DNA of 64,000 nucleotides. It comes from Aphanomyces cochlioides. Taxonomy: Eukaryota > Oomycota > Saprolegniomycetes > Saprolegniales > Verrucalvaceae. The position numbers and the translations under genes are program-made. The DNA is taken from contig JAHQRK010000002.1 of assembly GCA_019828595.1 (NCBI GenBank), positions 62,001-126,000 on the forward strand, in the 5' to 3' direction. Each line of letters opens with the position of its first letter. Position 1 is the stretch's first letter. The notes below the pieces were generated by a model, which did no database searches, was not told the origin of the DNA, and worked only from the letters and a program-made list of their open reading frames with translations. Below, piece after piece: positions 42,482 through 53,520 of this stretch.

Positions 42482-44050
42482 ATGAGTGACAACGAAGAGG
42501 CCACAAGCGTGAAGACACGCGCCCTGGTTTTGGCCCGAATGGTTCAAGAGGCCACGGAAGCTGTCGGCACGGCCAATGTCGGTCTGGAGAGAGCCATGGA
42601 AATGTTGGGGTTGTCGGTCCAGCAGTCCCAAGAGCTGGCCGACGAAGCGGGAGAAGAGAATATGTTGGCGCTGGACGAGTTTGAGGCGTGGATCACCGCC
42701 ACAAAAGCGCAGAAGATCGTCGTATCAAAAGTCGTGTTGGACGAAATATCCGCCTTTCGGACTTTGAAGGCAAACGAGCGGCTTCTTCAACGCACGCTAC
42801 AGAGCGAGAAGCCATCCACCATCAAGCGCGGGACAGGTGATTAACCGTTCTAATTGAGATATCCTCTTGACGGCGGCATAGAGAGAGATACTGAACGGGA
42901 TACAAAACGTCATAAATCGAGCTGTGGAGGCGCATTATCGATTCGAGAAATGGCTACACCCGAGTTCCCGCTAGGACAGGAGAGTCCAAGACGTGACGTA
43001 ATACTTGTATCAAGCAATAGTGAATCGCATGTTTCGTTGGACTCTGACGACTCAGACCAAGAAGAGCTCAATGAGGTGGCGGTCCCAAAACTAACAATGG
43101 CGGAGAGGATTGATGCAAGTGGTGTCCATCATCTCAGACATATTGAGATGCCCGACTTTGTGAAGGCCGCGTATATGAACCTTGAGAGTCAAGATCCGTG
43201 GGTCCTCTGGATAGGACACTTCCGCTCTTTTCTGCCGGGACTTACTGCGCCCCAACGTCAATGGAATCAGCGTTGGTATAGCTTCTGGCGTCAATATGGA
43301 TATGTGGTTTGGCAGCGATATTTTTACGTGGGAGTTGGTTTATACCGGACGAATCCACATGCGGTAAGGTAATTCATAAGGGAGCAAGTACTATTCGTGC
43401 TGTAGGTACATCAATCGGCACAGACTTCACGAAAGTTGCTTGAAAAGGCAAAAGGGGTCATGGGCCAGCTGATCGGACCTGAAAGAGATGGAAGGCCTGG
43501 AAGTCTTCGAGTTCCTATTTTTCAATGTGGATCCTTTCTGGCCTGAGTTGGCTCAAGGCCCTTGCACCTTGCGGACTCTAGCTGAAGAGCAACCAGATGG
43601 GGCTGCTCGAGTCATCGCCTATATGAGCGAGTACGGGCATAGTCGGTTCCCGGATTTTTCAAAATATCCTGGATTGATGAACGCGTCGGCTATGGCCGCG
43701 TATACATTTGATGAAGCGGTGCCTCCTAAGAAGCGTATGTCTTGGGCGTGGCAAATTTTGCATTGGTTTGCACGTTACGCCAGTAAAAAGGTAAATTTTG
43801 TTGACGAACAGGCTCATCGATTGAACTCGGGTCTGCGACTCAGCGAACGACACCATTCCCATACGTTCAGTATGCCGACGAGCCTTGGTGCCGCAAGCCC
43901 GAATGGTTGGCTCGTCAAGATGAGCAGTTGCCAGCTTTACAGGGACTCTACATTGCTGGGTCCGGCTCGGTCCGCGCGATTTTGTGCTCGACTGGTGAGG
44001 AGGTGGAAGGGTCCGATGTTTCGGGGGTACCCAGTGGTACGATCACGTTG
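42482..44050 (+). pseudogene. Antisense gypsy gene, copy 2
   Basis: Exons 42482-42836, 42882-43363 and 43406-44050 with GT-AG introns of 45 and 42 bases. Exon 1 MSDNEEATSVKT is helical. Exon 2 opens ERDTERDTKRHKSS and holds GVHHLRHIEMP, HFRSFLPGL and YGYVVWQRYFYVGVGLY. Exon 3 begins VHQSAQTSRKLLEKAK, shifts frame near 43480 before EVFEFLFFNVDPFWPEL, and again near 43830 before TPFPYVQYADEPW. It is clearly homologous to 6000-7541 with the same intron phases, yet strongly diverged in sequence. Function unknown. Confidence 0.78.
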
Positions 44051-44214
44051 TAATTCTTTGCATAAGCTTGATAATGAATTGTTTTCCTTGTATTGGTGTC
44101 GGTACCTTGAATGGTTTGTAGATAATGTCAAAGTACAGTAATGACCAAAAAAGGTGTGATTCCATGAATAGCAGACCCTGGGCCTTGTTTGAGGGTCGCT
44201 TCTTCTAAAAGAAT

Positions 44215-45277
44215 GTATTGTTATTCGGCTCCACGTCGAGGTCTCTGAAGCGAGGAGAACGGCGGAGAGGGGGTAGACCACGGTCCATGCGTAGTTGGCT
44301 TTCGAAGTCGTCCACAAAGGTCCGATATTCACTGAGATTGGACAAAGGGGTCCAGTATTTTAACCCGTCCACTGCTCGACTAGGTAATCAGTCTCGCGGG
44401 TCCCAGGTGTGAGCCGCTTGTTTACGATGCGATAGATAGGAGACTCCGAGTTGGTGTATGCGACGTCGTTGTCAGGAAAGGACACTAAGTCAACGAAGCT
44501 TGAGTTGGGCAAGCAGTCGAGTGTGAGGTCGTCCTGTTCGTCCACGCCAAGGGGCACGTCGTCGTTGTAAGGACGGGAGTAGTATCCTCGGATGGGTTTA
44601 AGTCGGTCCACGTTCACCGTGATGAGTTTATCAGGATGGGTAGGCATGTCAATCTGGTAAGTGTTGGGACCCAGACGTCGGCGGACCCGATAGGGGCCGT
44701 GCCAATGGGTCGCTAATTTGCGGGTCCGGGGTCTGTTGGATCGTTCGACTTGGAAAAGTATTTGTATAGCCATACTGACGATTGCTCTTCAAATTCAATG
44801 GGTTTGCGGTCAGTCTTTGCTCGTGCACTCTTGTTTTGGCCTGCGATCAGTTGTTTCTCGACGAGAGACCGGGTTTGTCGCCAAGACGATGCCAGTCTGC
44901 GTTTATATTCAGGTAGATCATCTGACTTCCAGGTGGATCCCGAGTTGAGAAAGGCCAGATCGAGAGGAAGAGTCGGGTCCCGCCCAAATAGGCAAAAGTA
45001 GGGCGAGTCCCCAAGTGTCTCTTGATATGATGTTCGGTATGCGAAAAGGAGACGAGGCAGGTAAGTGTCCCAGTCTGTGTGGTGGTCATTCACAAAGATT
45101 TTTAGCATCTGGATGAATGTGTGGTTGAAACGTTCGACGAGTCCCTGGCTCTGCGGGTGGTATGGTGCACTTGTGAGTTTGTAATACCCAGTGTCGCGTA
45201 CATGGTCTCCGCCAGCTCGGAGATGAAGTTGGAGCCACGGTCCGACATGAGGCGGTTGGGCACACCAAAGCGACATA
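44215..45277 (-). pseudogene. Gypsy integrase C-terminal half, truncated
   Basis: The minus strand carries FGVPNRLM, SDRGSNFISEL, GLVERFNHTF, LGDSPYFCLFGRDPTLPLDL and HWHGPYRVRRRLG, then the DRLKPIRGYYSRPYND tail, with frameshifts near 45175, 44735 and 44365. It is homologous to 7693-8760 and convergent with the antisense gene. At 45277/45278 it is cut by the left end of the 6.12-kb inverted repeat. Confidence 0.88.
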
Positions 45278-45797
45278 CTCGGAGAAAGCCGAATTGAGAC
45301 TTACCCTCCAAGCTTTCTCGCACTTGACTGCCCAATACACATTTCCACTTGAGATTATTATTGCGGGAAACCAGAAAGTGAAAGCCCAAGCTGCTCTGAC
45401 CAACCGATTGTCGTCCCCTGTCTTATTTTCACTTATGGCCAAATTGATTTCTGAAACTGGTCGCGCAATCTGGACAGAGCAAGACAAGAGCGAACCAGCC
45501 TGCTTTGAGCTATCTAGCGATGGAAAGACAATATCCTTGGCCAAGCGTGGATTGTATATGGTGCAATTGAATGGCACAATGTATGAAGGAGATAAGGGAG
45601 ACGGAGTACGATTGCTCGTGAATGGAATGACGATATCCACCGCGACTCCAAAGTGTATCGGGTGGTCATACTATGTGGAGATTTCTCGTCTGGTGACTGT
45701 GTCCAAGACGATTGACTTGACAGTCCAATGCTGTGGTAAAGTTGTCAAAGATAGCTACACTCTGGAAGTTTTGCTTCTCCAGGAGTTTTCGACGTGA
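45278..45797 (+). pseudogene. C1q-like family gene, exon 3 only (truncated by the arm border)
   Basis: LRLTLQAFSHLTAQYTFPLEI and a C1q-like domain (LYMVQLNGTMYEGDKGDGVRLL) run open to VLLLQEFST at 45797. Exons 1-2 and the first 30 codons of exon 3 are absent, because the arm ends at 45278. The right-arm copy has them. Confidence 0.8.
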
Positions 45798-45848
45798 ATG
45801 TCGTAATAAAAGTGCATTTTCAATCAAGAAGACAGGTGAAACGAGTGT

Positions 45849-46169
45849 TTGAACCGCTTTGGTCTTGCTTATCTCTTATCGGGGCAGCATTTTCACGATG
45901 AACGGTGCAAAGCTGCCATGGCTATACAACGAGGATGTTTTTCCCGACAAGTAAAAAAATTTCTCAAATCGAGGAAAACAACAAGGAGTTTGACTTCTCG
46001 CCTTCTCCCAGACTCATTGCAGGTGCGAATGATCTTGTTTCCTCCAGTGCTTTCAGAGCTACAAGCTCGATCTGTCCGTAACTATGAAGATTACGTCGCA
46101 TGTACCAAAGAAGAAGCAGCGGAGCATGCTACCTTAAGCCCTGTTTGGCATGGACAAAGCGACGATTGA
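45849..46169 (+). other. Open frame of unknown nature, duplicated in both arms
   Basis: A 106-codon frame without an initial ATG. It contains AAMAIQRGCFSRQVKKF (weakly IQ-motif-like) and NYEDYVACTKEEAAEH. A GT...CAG intron-like stretch (45951-46021) overlaps it. It may be a fragment of an unrelated gene; identity not recognised. Confidence 0.3.
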
Positions 46170-46290
46170 ATAGATATTCCGTTGGGAAGCACTGAATGAC
46201 ACTATCCGTCAGTTTGAACTAGATATTATATTTTATGTGGGAAAGGCTTTACAAGGCCGTTGGGATTTCACATTGCAATTCGCTCTGGCC

Positions 46291-47240
46291 ATGGCAAAGC
46301 GCGCTCGCACCGACACGGAGATGCCTAAAGACGTTGCGCTCAGCTTGTCTGAAGTCCATTTTCCAGCGCATGATGATCCGTTCCGAGTGCAAATGGCCTT
46401 GACGGATGGCGATCTTCCCATGCGATTGTGGTTTGAAAACAAGCAGTCGAAAGCGCAGTGGTAGTCGACGTACTTGTATCCTCTTTATAACGTTGACTAG
46501 GGAATGCTTGGTGAAAGATATTCAAGACAGAAAGCCCAAGGATGCCAACTACGTCCTCCCTGCTCCTGTTGTCGTGAATGCCTTGCAGGTTTGGCAAAGT
46601 TTAAATGCTGGAAACTCGACTGGGGCGCTTGTAGGAAGCGCTGTCGGCTCTGGGAAGCAAAAATGGCGACACGAAAGACTGCAGTTTGGAGCTAAAGAGC
46701 TCGAAGAATGGACATTTGAACCTTGTGACGAAATTGCGCTTCTCGTCGTCGTTGGGAGCCGAGTATTCCTTCGACTTGGCGCCGATTCACATGGAGAAGA
46801 TCGATATCTTGGAAGCAAAGCTCCGGGATTTGGAAGACGCCAGCCAGTCCGCCAACTCGTACTTTGGTCTATTTGCCACGACAACAACGAAAACACTGGG
46901 CGGGTCGTATCTCCTCTGGACAGCATCGCAGAGCTACAACGAGCAAATGTTTGCCTTGGACTCGAACGTGCCGTCCATGACGCTGGCGAAGAAAGGAATG
47001 TACAAGATTCAAGTGACTGGCATTCGGGAATGGAGCGGTGGTCGATGTTTGAATATTTTCGTGAATGGACAGCCCGTGGCGTCGACGCCAGTCCAAGAAA
47101 GTTTCTACTGGAACTCAGCATCGCATTTTCTCAATGCCACGGAAGAGTCGACGACGCTCGAGATCTACTGCCATGGCAATGGCCATCCTCTCCTTGAAGA
47201 CGCCACATTGATCGTAGTCTATTTGGGTCAACTTGAATAA
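46291..47240 (+). CDS. Coiled-coil/C1q-like family protein, intact (left arm)
   Basis: Exons 46291-46460, 46501-46588 and 46635-47240 (introns 40 and 46 bases) give 287 residues. Exon 1 MAKRARTDTEMPKDVALSL (basic start) ends LWFENKQSKAQW. Exon 2 is ECLVKDIQDRKPKDANYVLP. Exon 3 opens EALSALGSKNGDTKD, with IDILEAKLRDLEDAS and a C1q-like domain (YKIQVTGIREWSGGRCLNIF) ending VVYLGQLE. The mirror copy at 60203-59254 is identical, so the gene is present twice. Confidence 0.87.
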
Positions 47241-47328
47241 ATCATGCTCGTGGTTTTCCACGTCATTCAGTTAGATTTATGAAAAATATCTCAACTTCCA
47301 AGCAACTAATGGGATTCCTTTGACTGCC

Positions 47329-48314
47329 TTAGTCAAAATGGCCCAAGTAGATCACTGTCAGTAAGGCTCCTGCCTCGAGGGGATGGCCAGATCCGTAGCA
47401 GTGGATTTTCAAAGTTGGTTGGTCGTCAGAGACCACGAGATGATGCGACAATACGCTCCAATACAATTTTTCGTTAGTTGGTCTGGAAGCAACGCATTTT
47501 CCATCCACAACAATGCACAAACAATGGCCGACAGACCAGTCTCGATGGCCAGTTACTCGGATTTGATACTTTCCTCTCTTGAGCAACGTCACCGCCGTCA
47601 TGGACTCGCCAAAGGCAAACCATTTCTCGTCAGTGCTGTAGTTTGCAAAAGTCCAAGTTACATAATCGTTCCCGGCCGTTGGTGTGGTCGACATCGCACA
47701 GAATTCATTGCGCGGGTTGAATTGGTTGGGCTGGTAGAGCGAGCGTCCAGAGAGATTGGTTCAAGCTAACCAAGTCTAGCATTTTCGCCTTCAAGATGTC
47801 AATCGTCACGACGGGAGTCAAATTGAAACAGTAGAGAGCTTGGAATTGGTCAAAGAGCGTCAAATTCACATCGAGCTTCATGTGATCTTGTCCACAGCGT
47901 CTCAATGCCAACTCGCAATAGTTGATATCACCGTTGCCCTCCGGGCTGTTGTCCAAAGAGCCCAGCGCAGTCTACACCAGAAAATCATGCCGAGTCTGGT
48001 GAGTAAGCTTACCTGCAAGGCCTTCACGACAGCATTTGCAGGCACGACGTACTCGGCATGCTTGGGTTTATTCGATTGCATGTCGGTAACAATTCACTCC
48101 CTAGTCAAAGCTTACAAAAGTTCTATCCGACAGACACGAACCATTGCAATTTGGACTCGTTGTCTTCAATCCAAATGCGCATCGGAAGAGCGTGGGCCGT
48201 CAGCGCGAGTCGAACGTGAAATGTCTCCTTGAGAGTTGGAAATCTGACACTTTTGAAGGCGCAAACGGTTTCCAAGCCAGATAGATCGACAGAAGATGAC
48301 ACTGCAGTCGACAT
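47329..48314 (-). pseudogene. C1q-like family gene with one frameshift (left arm)
   Basis: Exons 48314-48142, 48100-48013 and 47971-47329. Exon 1 MSTAVSSSVDLSGLETVC ends RIWIEDNESKLQW. Exon 2 begins ECIVTDMQ-like (here GGAGTGAATT) and ends VVKALQ. Exon 3 opens TALGSLDNSPEGNGD, with LKAKMLDLVSLNQSL. Near 47757 the frame shifts by one in a CTCTCT run before NEFCAMSTTPTAGNDY. The C1q-like domain is then open to VIYLGHFD. Both arms share the lesion. Confidence 0.78.
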
Positions 48315-48474
48315 GGCCACGGAAATTCAATTGTGAAATGGACTCGGTCTCTTTCAATTGCTCTGTCAATGTTTGTTTTTCACAATATCGCATAGACTTT
48401 TTGTGCTGGCAATAAATTTCATTGAGAAGTTAGCCTTGTTACTATCAACAACTGTCTTCGTAGCAGAATTCTTC

Positions 48475-49165
48475 TCATGGCGCAAACTCTAGTACGCAGT
48501 AAGCGTTGAGGTAGTGGGAACCGCTGAATTCCACAGTCAATGCAATCTTCTCCGCAACTTTCACCACGCGAGTAATCTCGACACAAAATTGCGATAAAAC
48601 TTGATATGGCGCAGCAGACGACACAGTCGCTCCACCGACGAGCAATCGGACCCATTGCCTTGATACAATGACTGAATAGCTCCAGTCAATTGAACCTGAT
48701 ACATTCCCGGCTTCGCGAATTCGAATTGCTCGACAAGTTAAAATAGGCAGGGTCGCTCTTGTGCTTAACATTCCAAACCGCTCTTTGGTTTGGACCAGCA
48801 TGGCCTTTTGGTCCACTTCAACAGACTTGAGAGGGTATTTGTACTCTGCTGTCAAGTACGAAATGGCTTTCAGAGTCAAGAAAATGTTATTAGTCCAGTG
48901 TCTAGAATCTTCGAATCCAATGCACATTCGCCCGTGGGTTTCAACTGCTTAGCTCCCACAACCTCGGTTACGAGTATAAGAACATGAGCAATGGCAAATG
49001 GTGGCAATTCATAGTCTGCGTCGTCGGGAAATTGGCTTTTGATATCGCATACAATGCATTCCATGGTTGATGTGAGATGGATCATAATTACGCCGAATGT
49101 ACTAACCATTGCGCATTGGAGCGCTTGGATTCGAGCCAAATCCGCATTGGGAAGACAGCTACGGA
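48475..49165 (-). pseudogene. C1q-like family pseudogene (left arm)
   Basis: Exon 1 end (VFPMRIWLESKRSNAQW), exon 2 (ECIVCDIKSQFPDDADYELP) and exon 3 (FLTLKAISYLTAEYKYPLKS onward, C-terminus FSGSHYLNAYCVLEFAP) are visible, but the coiled coil is missing and the domain is frameshifted. It resembles the gene at 60697-61656. Confidence 0.75.
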
Positions 49166-49317
49166 GAAAGAAAGGAAACAAAAGATGTGAGAGATCACTT
49201 CAGGGGCAGTGAACTTCAGAGAGAAAGTTGTAAAATGAGAGCCAGCCGCTAGTCGTAAAATTTTCAACTGCTTCTTGTGATATTAAAATTGAAAAATCAA
49301 CTGATGGTCCTTTCAGC

Positions 49318-49700
49318 ATGGTCTGTCATTGCTAGATCAAGAGAAGAAGAAAGATGTTGCCATTCAAGGATGCAGCGCGGCATTGAAAGGATCTCGACAA
49401 CACCTGCAGATGGAATTGACGTTGAATGCTTTTGGGTCTCTAGAAGCCCACTACGAAAATGCGAAAAGTCGTGGAAAAGCTGCCATTTCTAGCCCAGTTT
49501 ACCTCTCATCAAAATCGACGAAACCAGTCAGCTCCACAGGACATGTCATTTGGGGTACTAGCAAGATGACCAGCACAGCTAACTTTGAGCTATCCAAAGT
49601 CAAGGATGAAATTATAACTTGAAAGCCTGGTTTGAACCAAATCCAATGCACTGGCTGTATGCAGAAAGAATGCTATCATTCATCAATTGCATTAAAAAAA
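49318..49700 (+). pseudogene. C1q-like family exon 3 relic (left arm)
   Basis: HGLSLLDQEKKKDVAIQGCS to FGSLEAHY, then a deletion of the coiled coil (NAKSRGKAAISSPVYLS). It stops at TGA after KVKDEIIT. Preceded by unrelated sequence instead of exons 1-2. Confidence 0.75.
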
Positions 49701-49813
49701 CTGGCTTAAGGAAATGACAGTCAAAGTCGCTCCTTCCTTGGCCAGCTCCATCGCACTAAATCTCGATTTTCTTTAGAGTTTTCACCCACGGAAAGACGAT
49801 TCCTTTGACTTAA

Positions 49814-50810
49814 TTAGGCGAAATGGCCCAAGTAAATCGCAGTCAGTGTGGCTCCTTTCTCGAGGTGTTTGCCTTCTGTATAGCACTTGATTTTCAATGT
49901 AGTTTGTTCGTCAGAGACGACGAGGAGATGCGACAAGGAGATCCAATACGATTTGTCTTGACTTGGACTCCGAGCAACGAGTTTCCCTCCACAACAATAC
50001 ACAACCCATGGACGCCAGACCATTGTCGATGGCCAGTCACTTGGAGTTGATACACTCCTCTCTTGAACAATGTCACGGCTGTCATGTCGTCGCTGAAGGC
50101 AAACAATTTCTTGCTGGTACTACTGAGGCTTGCCAAAGTCCAAGTTACAAAATCCTTACTTGCCGTTTGCGCAGTTGAATTCGCACAGAATCCGTTGAGC
50201 TTGTCGAGCGATCGGTCGAAACTTTCCAAGTCTCGCATTTTTGCTTCCAAAATGTCAACCAAACTTTTCAAGTGTCGTACTTTTGACTTCACAATTTCAA
50301 TAGTTTGGACTGCCTAAGGAGCCAATTTGAAGAAGTACAGCGCTTGAACCCGCTTAAAGAGTGTCAAGTTTACAACGAGCTCCATGTTGCCTTCCTCGGA
50401 GCTTCTCAATTCCAACTTGCAATAATCGGTAGCGCCGTTCAATGCATCCTAGATTAGGCATTTCAATGATTCGTCAATTGCAAATTTACCATCAAGGCAT
50501 CCACGACTGCATCTGCAGGCACAGCGTACTCGACATCCTTGGGTTTGTTCGCTTGCATGTCGGTAACAATGCACTCCCTCGTCAAAGTTTACAAAAAAAT
50601 TCCATCCGACAGGTATACAAACCATTGCAATGTTGACTCGTTGCCTTCAATCCAAATGCGCATCGGAAGCGTATCCGCCGTCAGTTCGAGTTTGACGTGA
50701 AAGGACTCGCCGTGGGCTGGAAATTGGACATTTTCAAAGGCGCAAATCGTCTCCACGGCAGAGAGATCGAAGGCAGATGACGTGTCGTTGGCATTGCGCA
50801 AGAAATTCAA
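49814..50810 (-). pseudogene. C1q-like family pseudogene (left arm)
   Basis: Exon 1 (DLSAVETICAFENVQFPAHG to RIWIEGNESTLQW, no ATG), exon 2 (about 50579-50492) and exon 3 (DALNGATDYCKLELRSSEEG) are traceable. A TAG after YFFKLAP is followed by a duplicated coiled-coil start (LKSLVDILEAKMRDLESF). A later one-base shift splits the C1q-like domain, which ends IYLGHFA at 49814. Confidence 0.8.
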
Positions 50811-50939
50811 AAGTGAAATGGACGTGTGGTCACTTTTGAATGCGTGGTCACAAGAATTGGGCTGTTAATATATTCTGTGTTGACGTTAGCAGGAGCAGTT
50901 CCAGTCCCGGTTTTTCGAAATGAACTACCCAGGCATCTT

Positions 50940-51500
50940 TTAGTCACGCTGGACAAGGCAAAAAGAGGCAGACTCGCTCTTGCGCGGCTCTTGCGCCGTG
51001 GCCTTCAACGAGATGAAGACTGGAGAGCGCAAGCCATCCTCGACAGTCTCTTCCATATCGCGCATTTTCGCCTCCAACATGACCTTGTGGTCTACTTCAA
51101 TCTACTTCCTCTGCTGTCAAGTGACTTTAGTGTCAAGACGAGGGGGTATTTGTCCAGCGTCGAGAATTTTCAAATCCACAGTCGCATCACCTTTGGACGG
51201 CCGCGCAGAGCTACAACGAGCAAATGTTTACCATGGACTTGAACAAGCCGTCTATAAGATTAGCGAAGAAAGGAATGTTCAAGATCCAAGTCCCTGGCAT
51301 TCGGGAATGGAGATGTGGTCGATCTTTGATTATTATCGTGAATGGACGGTGACGCCCATCCAAGAAAGTTTCTACTGGACTTCCGCGTCGCAGTTCCTCA
51401 ATGCCACTGAAGAGTCGACGACGCTTGAGATCTCTACTGCCATGGAAATGGCCATCCTCTCCTTGAAGACGCCACGTTGACAACTTGAATAAATCATACT
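50940..51500. pseudogene. Two fused family fragments at the inner end of the left arm
   Basis: On the minus strand (51090-50945) MLEAKMRDMEETVEDGLRSP is a coiled-coil/linker piece. On the plus strand from 51190, YNEQMFTMDLNKPS, MFKIQVPGIREWRCG and FYWTSASQFLNATEES copy the C-terminal half of 46291-47240 with frameshifts. The arm ends at 51400, within the plus-strand piece. Confidence 0.75.
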
Positions 51501-51583
51501 CGTGGATTTCACTGCAAATTCAGTTAGATTATGAATATATTTCAACTTTGATCTAGAGTAGGTGAAATGGACTCCTCTGCCCC

Positions 51584-52540
51584 TTAGTCGAAATGGCCCA
51601 AGTAAATCGCAGTCAGCGTGGCTCCTGCCTGGAGAGGATGGCCAGCTGCATAACTTTGTATTTTCAATGTTGTTTGGTCGCCAGAGGCCACAAGCAGATG
51701 CGACAATGAGTTCAAATACCCGTTTTCTTGACTTGGACTCGAAGCAACGTACTTTCCATCTACAACAATGCACAAACAATGGCCGCCAGCCCAGTTTCGA
51801 CGGCCATTCACTTGGATGTGATACACTCCTCTCTTGAGCAACGTCACGACCGTCATGGCCTCGCCAAATGCAAACAATTTCTCGTCAGTGCTGTGGTTTC
51901 CAAGAGTCCAAGTTACATAATCATTCCCGGCCGTGGACGCGGTCGAGAACGCACAGAATCCATTGAGCTGCTTTAGTTGGCTGGGTTTCCTGAGCGATGG
52001 ACTCCAGCCTCGTCGTTTTCCCTCCAACATTCAATCGTCTCGACGGGAACGGGGGCCAAATGGAAAGAGTAGAGCGCTTGGAATTGGTCAAAGAGCATCA
52101 AATTGACATCAAGCTTCAAATGATCTTGTCCACAGCGGATCAATGCCAACTTGCAATAGGCAATATCGCCGTTGCCATTCGAGCTGTTGTCCAAAGTGCC
52201 CAGCGCAGCCTAGACCAGAAAATCATGCCGAGTCTGGTGAGTAAGCTTACCTGCAAGGCCGCCATGACTGCGTTTACAGGTACGACGTACTCGACATGCT
52301 TGGGTTTGTTCGCTTGCATGTCGGTAACAATGCACTCTCTAGTCAAAATTTACAAAAATTCCAATGGAGAGTCACAAACCATTGCCATTTTGACACATTG
52401 CCTTCAAACCAAATGCGCATCGGAAGAGCATGCGCTGTCAGTGCGAGGTCGACGTGAAAAGTCTCGTCCTGAGCTGGAAATTGGACTCGTTCAAAGACGC
52501 AAACGGTTTCCAAGCCAGAAAGATCGACGCAAGATGACGC
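51584..52540 (-). pseudogene. C1q-like family pseudogene in the spacer
   Basis: Close relative of 47329-48314. Exon 1 (CVDLSGLETVCVFERVQFPA to RIWFEGNVSKWQW) has lost its start at about 52540. Exon 2 (52342-52255) ends VMAALQ. Exon 3 (from 52209) reads AALGTLDNSSNGNGD; a deletion in the coiled coil shifts frame near 52035. The C1q-like domain (YHIQVNGRRNWAGG) is open to IYLGHFD. Confidence 0.8.
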
Positions 52541-53006
52541 AAAGCGGAAGATGTGTTTGAGAAAGCCGCCACTGCCGATTTCACCATCAAGGGTGAGATT
52601 GCTGACGACTTGGCCAGTGACTGGGTCCAAACCACTCCAACGGACTTCATCAGGTGCCAGTGTGGCTTCAGACAGCGCGGCAAAGTTGCTTTCGAATCGT
52701 CTTGGAGCATTTCCAGCAATTCAGACGCCGAAAGGACACAATCGACGTCCCGCGTGTCAGTGGCGGCGTCAAGAAAATTGTTTAGATCTCGTCAACCCAA
52801 AAGTTCGGAAATGCACAGGGTGTCAATTCAGTCTTTTGCCTCTTCGTATACGACTCTTTCGTTTCCTCAACGAAGTTGGATACACCCTTTATCCCTCGCT
52901 ATCGTTTCACACGCCGATTTGAGGGAGCGGAGAGCCATACTTGAGAAAGCTGAGGAATACCCTCTCTACGTCCGTCGCACGAACTATTCGACACGGAGGT
53001 TGAATT
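52541..53006. other. Unidentified gene fragment, possibly part of the gypsy internal region
   Basis: On the minus strand two overlapping frames look protein-like. One reads FLDAATDTRDVDCVLSASEL; after a shift the other reads FAALSEATLAPDEVRWSGLD and GQVVSNLTLDGEIGSGGFL, reaching the exon 1 break at about 52540. On the plus strand an ATG-less frame also spans 52553-53008. I cannot name either. Confidence 0.35.
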
Positions 53007-53344
53007 AAAGCGAGGGGGGCTTGTGACGGCTGCGTCGAGGATTTTCTTTGTTCCAACTCGGGGCACTCTATCCATTATCATCTTCCTCGAATCTCGACTA
53101 ATGGTTCGAATTCAAATCCACGTCCTGTATATCTGTATTAATCTATTTTAGATGTTTAGTCTAGCTAGCTAGACGTCATTCACTTCTCAAATCACTCGGT
53201 TAAGCTTTTTAATTAAGCTAGCCTACCAACATCTGTCTGCGTCTCGCTCTCCTGAGTTGCGCCGAGATTATTCGGTTCCTGAAGTCCTAACGTCTGGACC
53301 TTCAATTAATTCGTGCGTCATCGCCAATCCCCGCGACCGCCACA
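53007..53344 (+). repeat. Polypurine tract and gypsy LTR, right end of composite island
   Basis: AAAGCGAGGGGGGCT (53007-53021) precedes an LTR of 323 bp starting TGTGACGGCTGCG and ending CCCCGCGACCGCCACA. Its last 80 bases match the complement of the LTR start at 5446 (GGTCCAGACG..., GTCGCGGGGAT). Confidence 0.8.
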
Positions 53345-53520
53345 AAGTTGAAATTTCTGTGAACGACGAACTTGCCACTACGAGATTTTTGGCTCCAGTC
53401 CAAGCAATCCAAGAGTCAATGGTAATATTTACTCTGTATGATGAGGAACTCAGGCTGATTGTGAAAGATATCAAGCAGCATCGTCTAATTGGTGGAGCAT
53501 TCTAAGGCTTTGCTACGGAT
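53345..53520 (+). pseudogene. Second half of the exon 1 cut by the LTR
   Basis: GTTGAAATTTCTGTGAACGACG onward is collinear with 28088-28215, including the intron-like stretch ATATTTACTCTGTATGATGAGG and VKDIKQHR. It ends as a relic; the Harbinger-like insertion of the paralogue is absent. Confidence 0.72.

Larger units (their letters stand above)
45278..51400 (+). repeat. Left arm of 6.12-kb inverted repeat
   Basis: Exact reverse complement of 55096-61216 in all stretches compared. One 2-bp difference was seen near 50876-50880 (TTCTGTGTTGACG versus TTCTGTTGACG). The outer end joins gypsy integrase; the inner end continues into further family sequence. Confidence 0.93.
38171..53344. mobile_element. 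LTR-bounded composite island, 15.2 kb
   Basis: Both borders are same-orientation LTR ends in one family exon, with a 4-bp near-duplicate (GAGT left, AAGT right). The flanks together restore collinearity with 27.0-30.4 kb. Inside lie a gypsy antisense-gene relic, a 1.84-kb hAT-like element, a second gypsy remnant, the left arm of the big inverted repeat, family pseudogenes, and a polypurine tract plus LTR at the right end. Confidence 0.65.

Noticed and set aside
46406..47197. Long 263-codon frame overlapping the intact gene (mirror 59297-60088), and a 190-codon frame opposite
   Set aside because: They run through the introns and exons of the three-exon gene in other frames, without an initial conserved module. 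They are shadows of a GC-rich coding exon.
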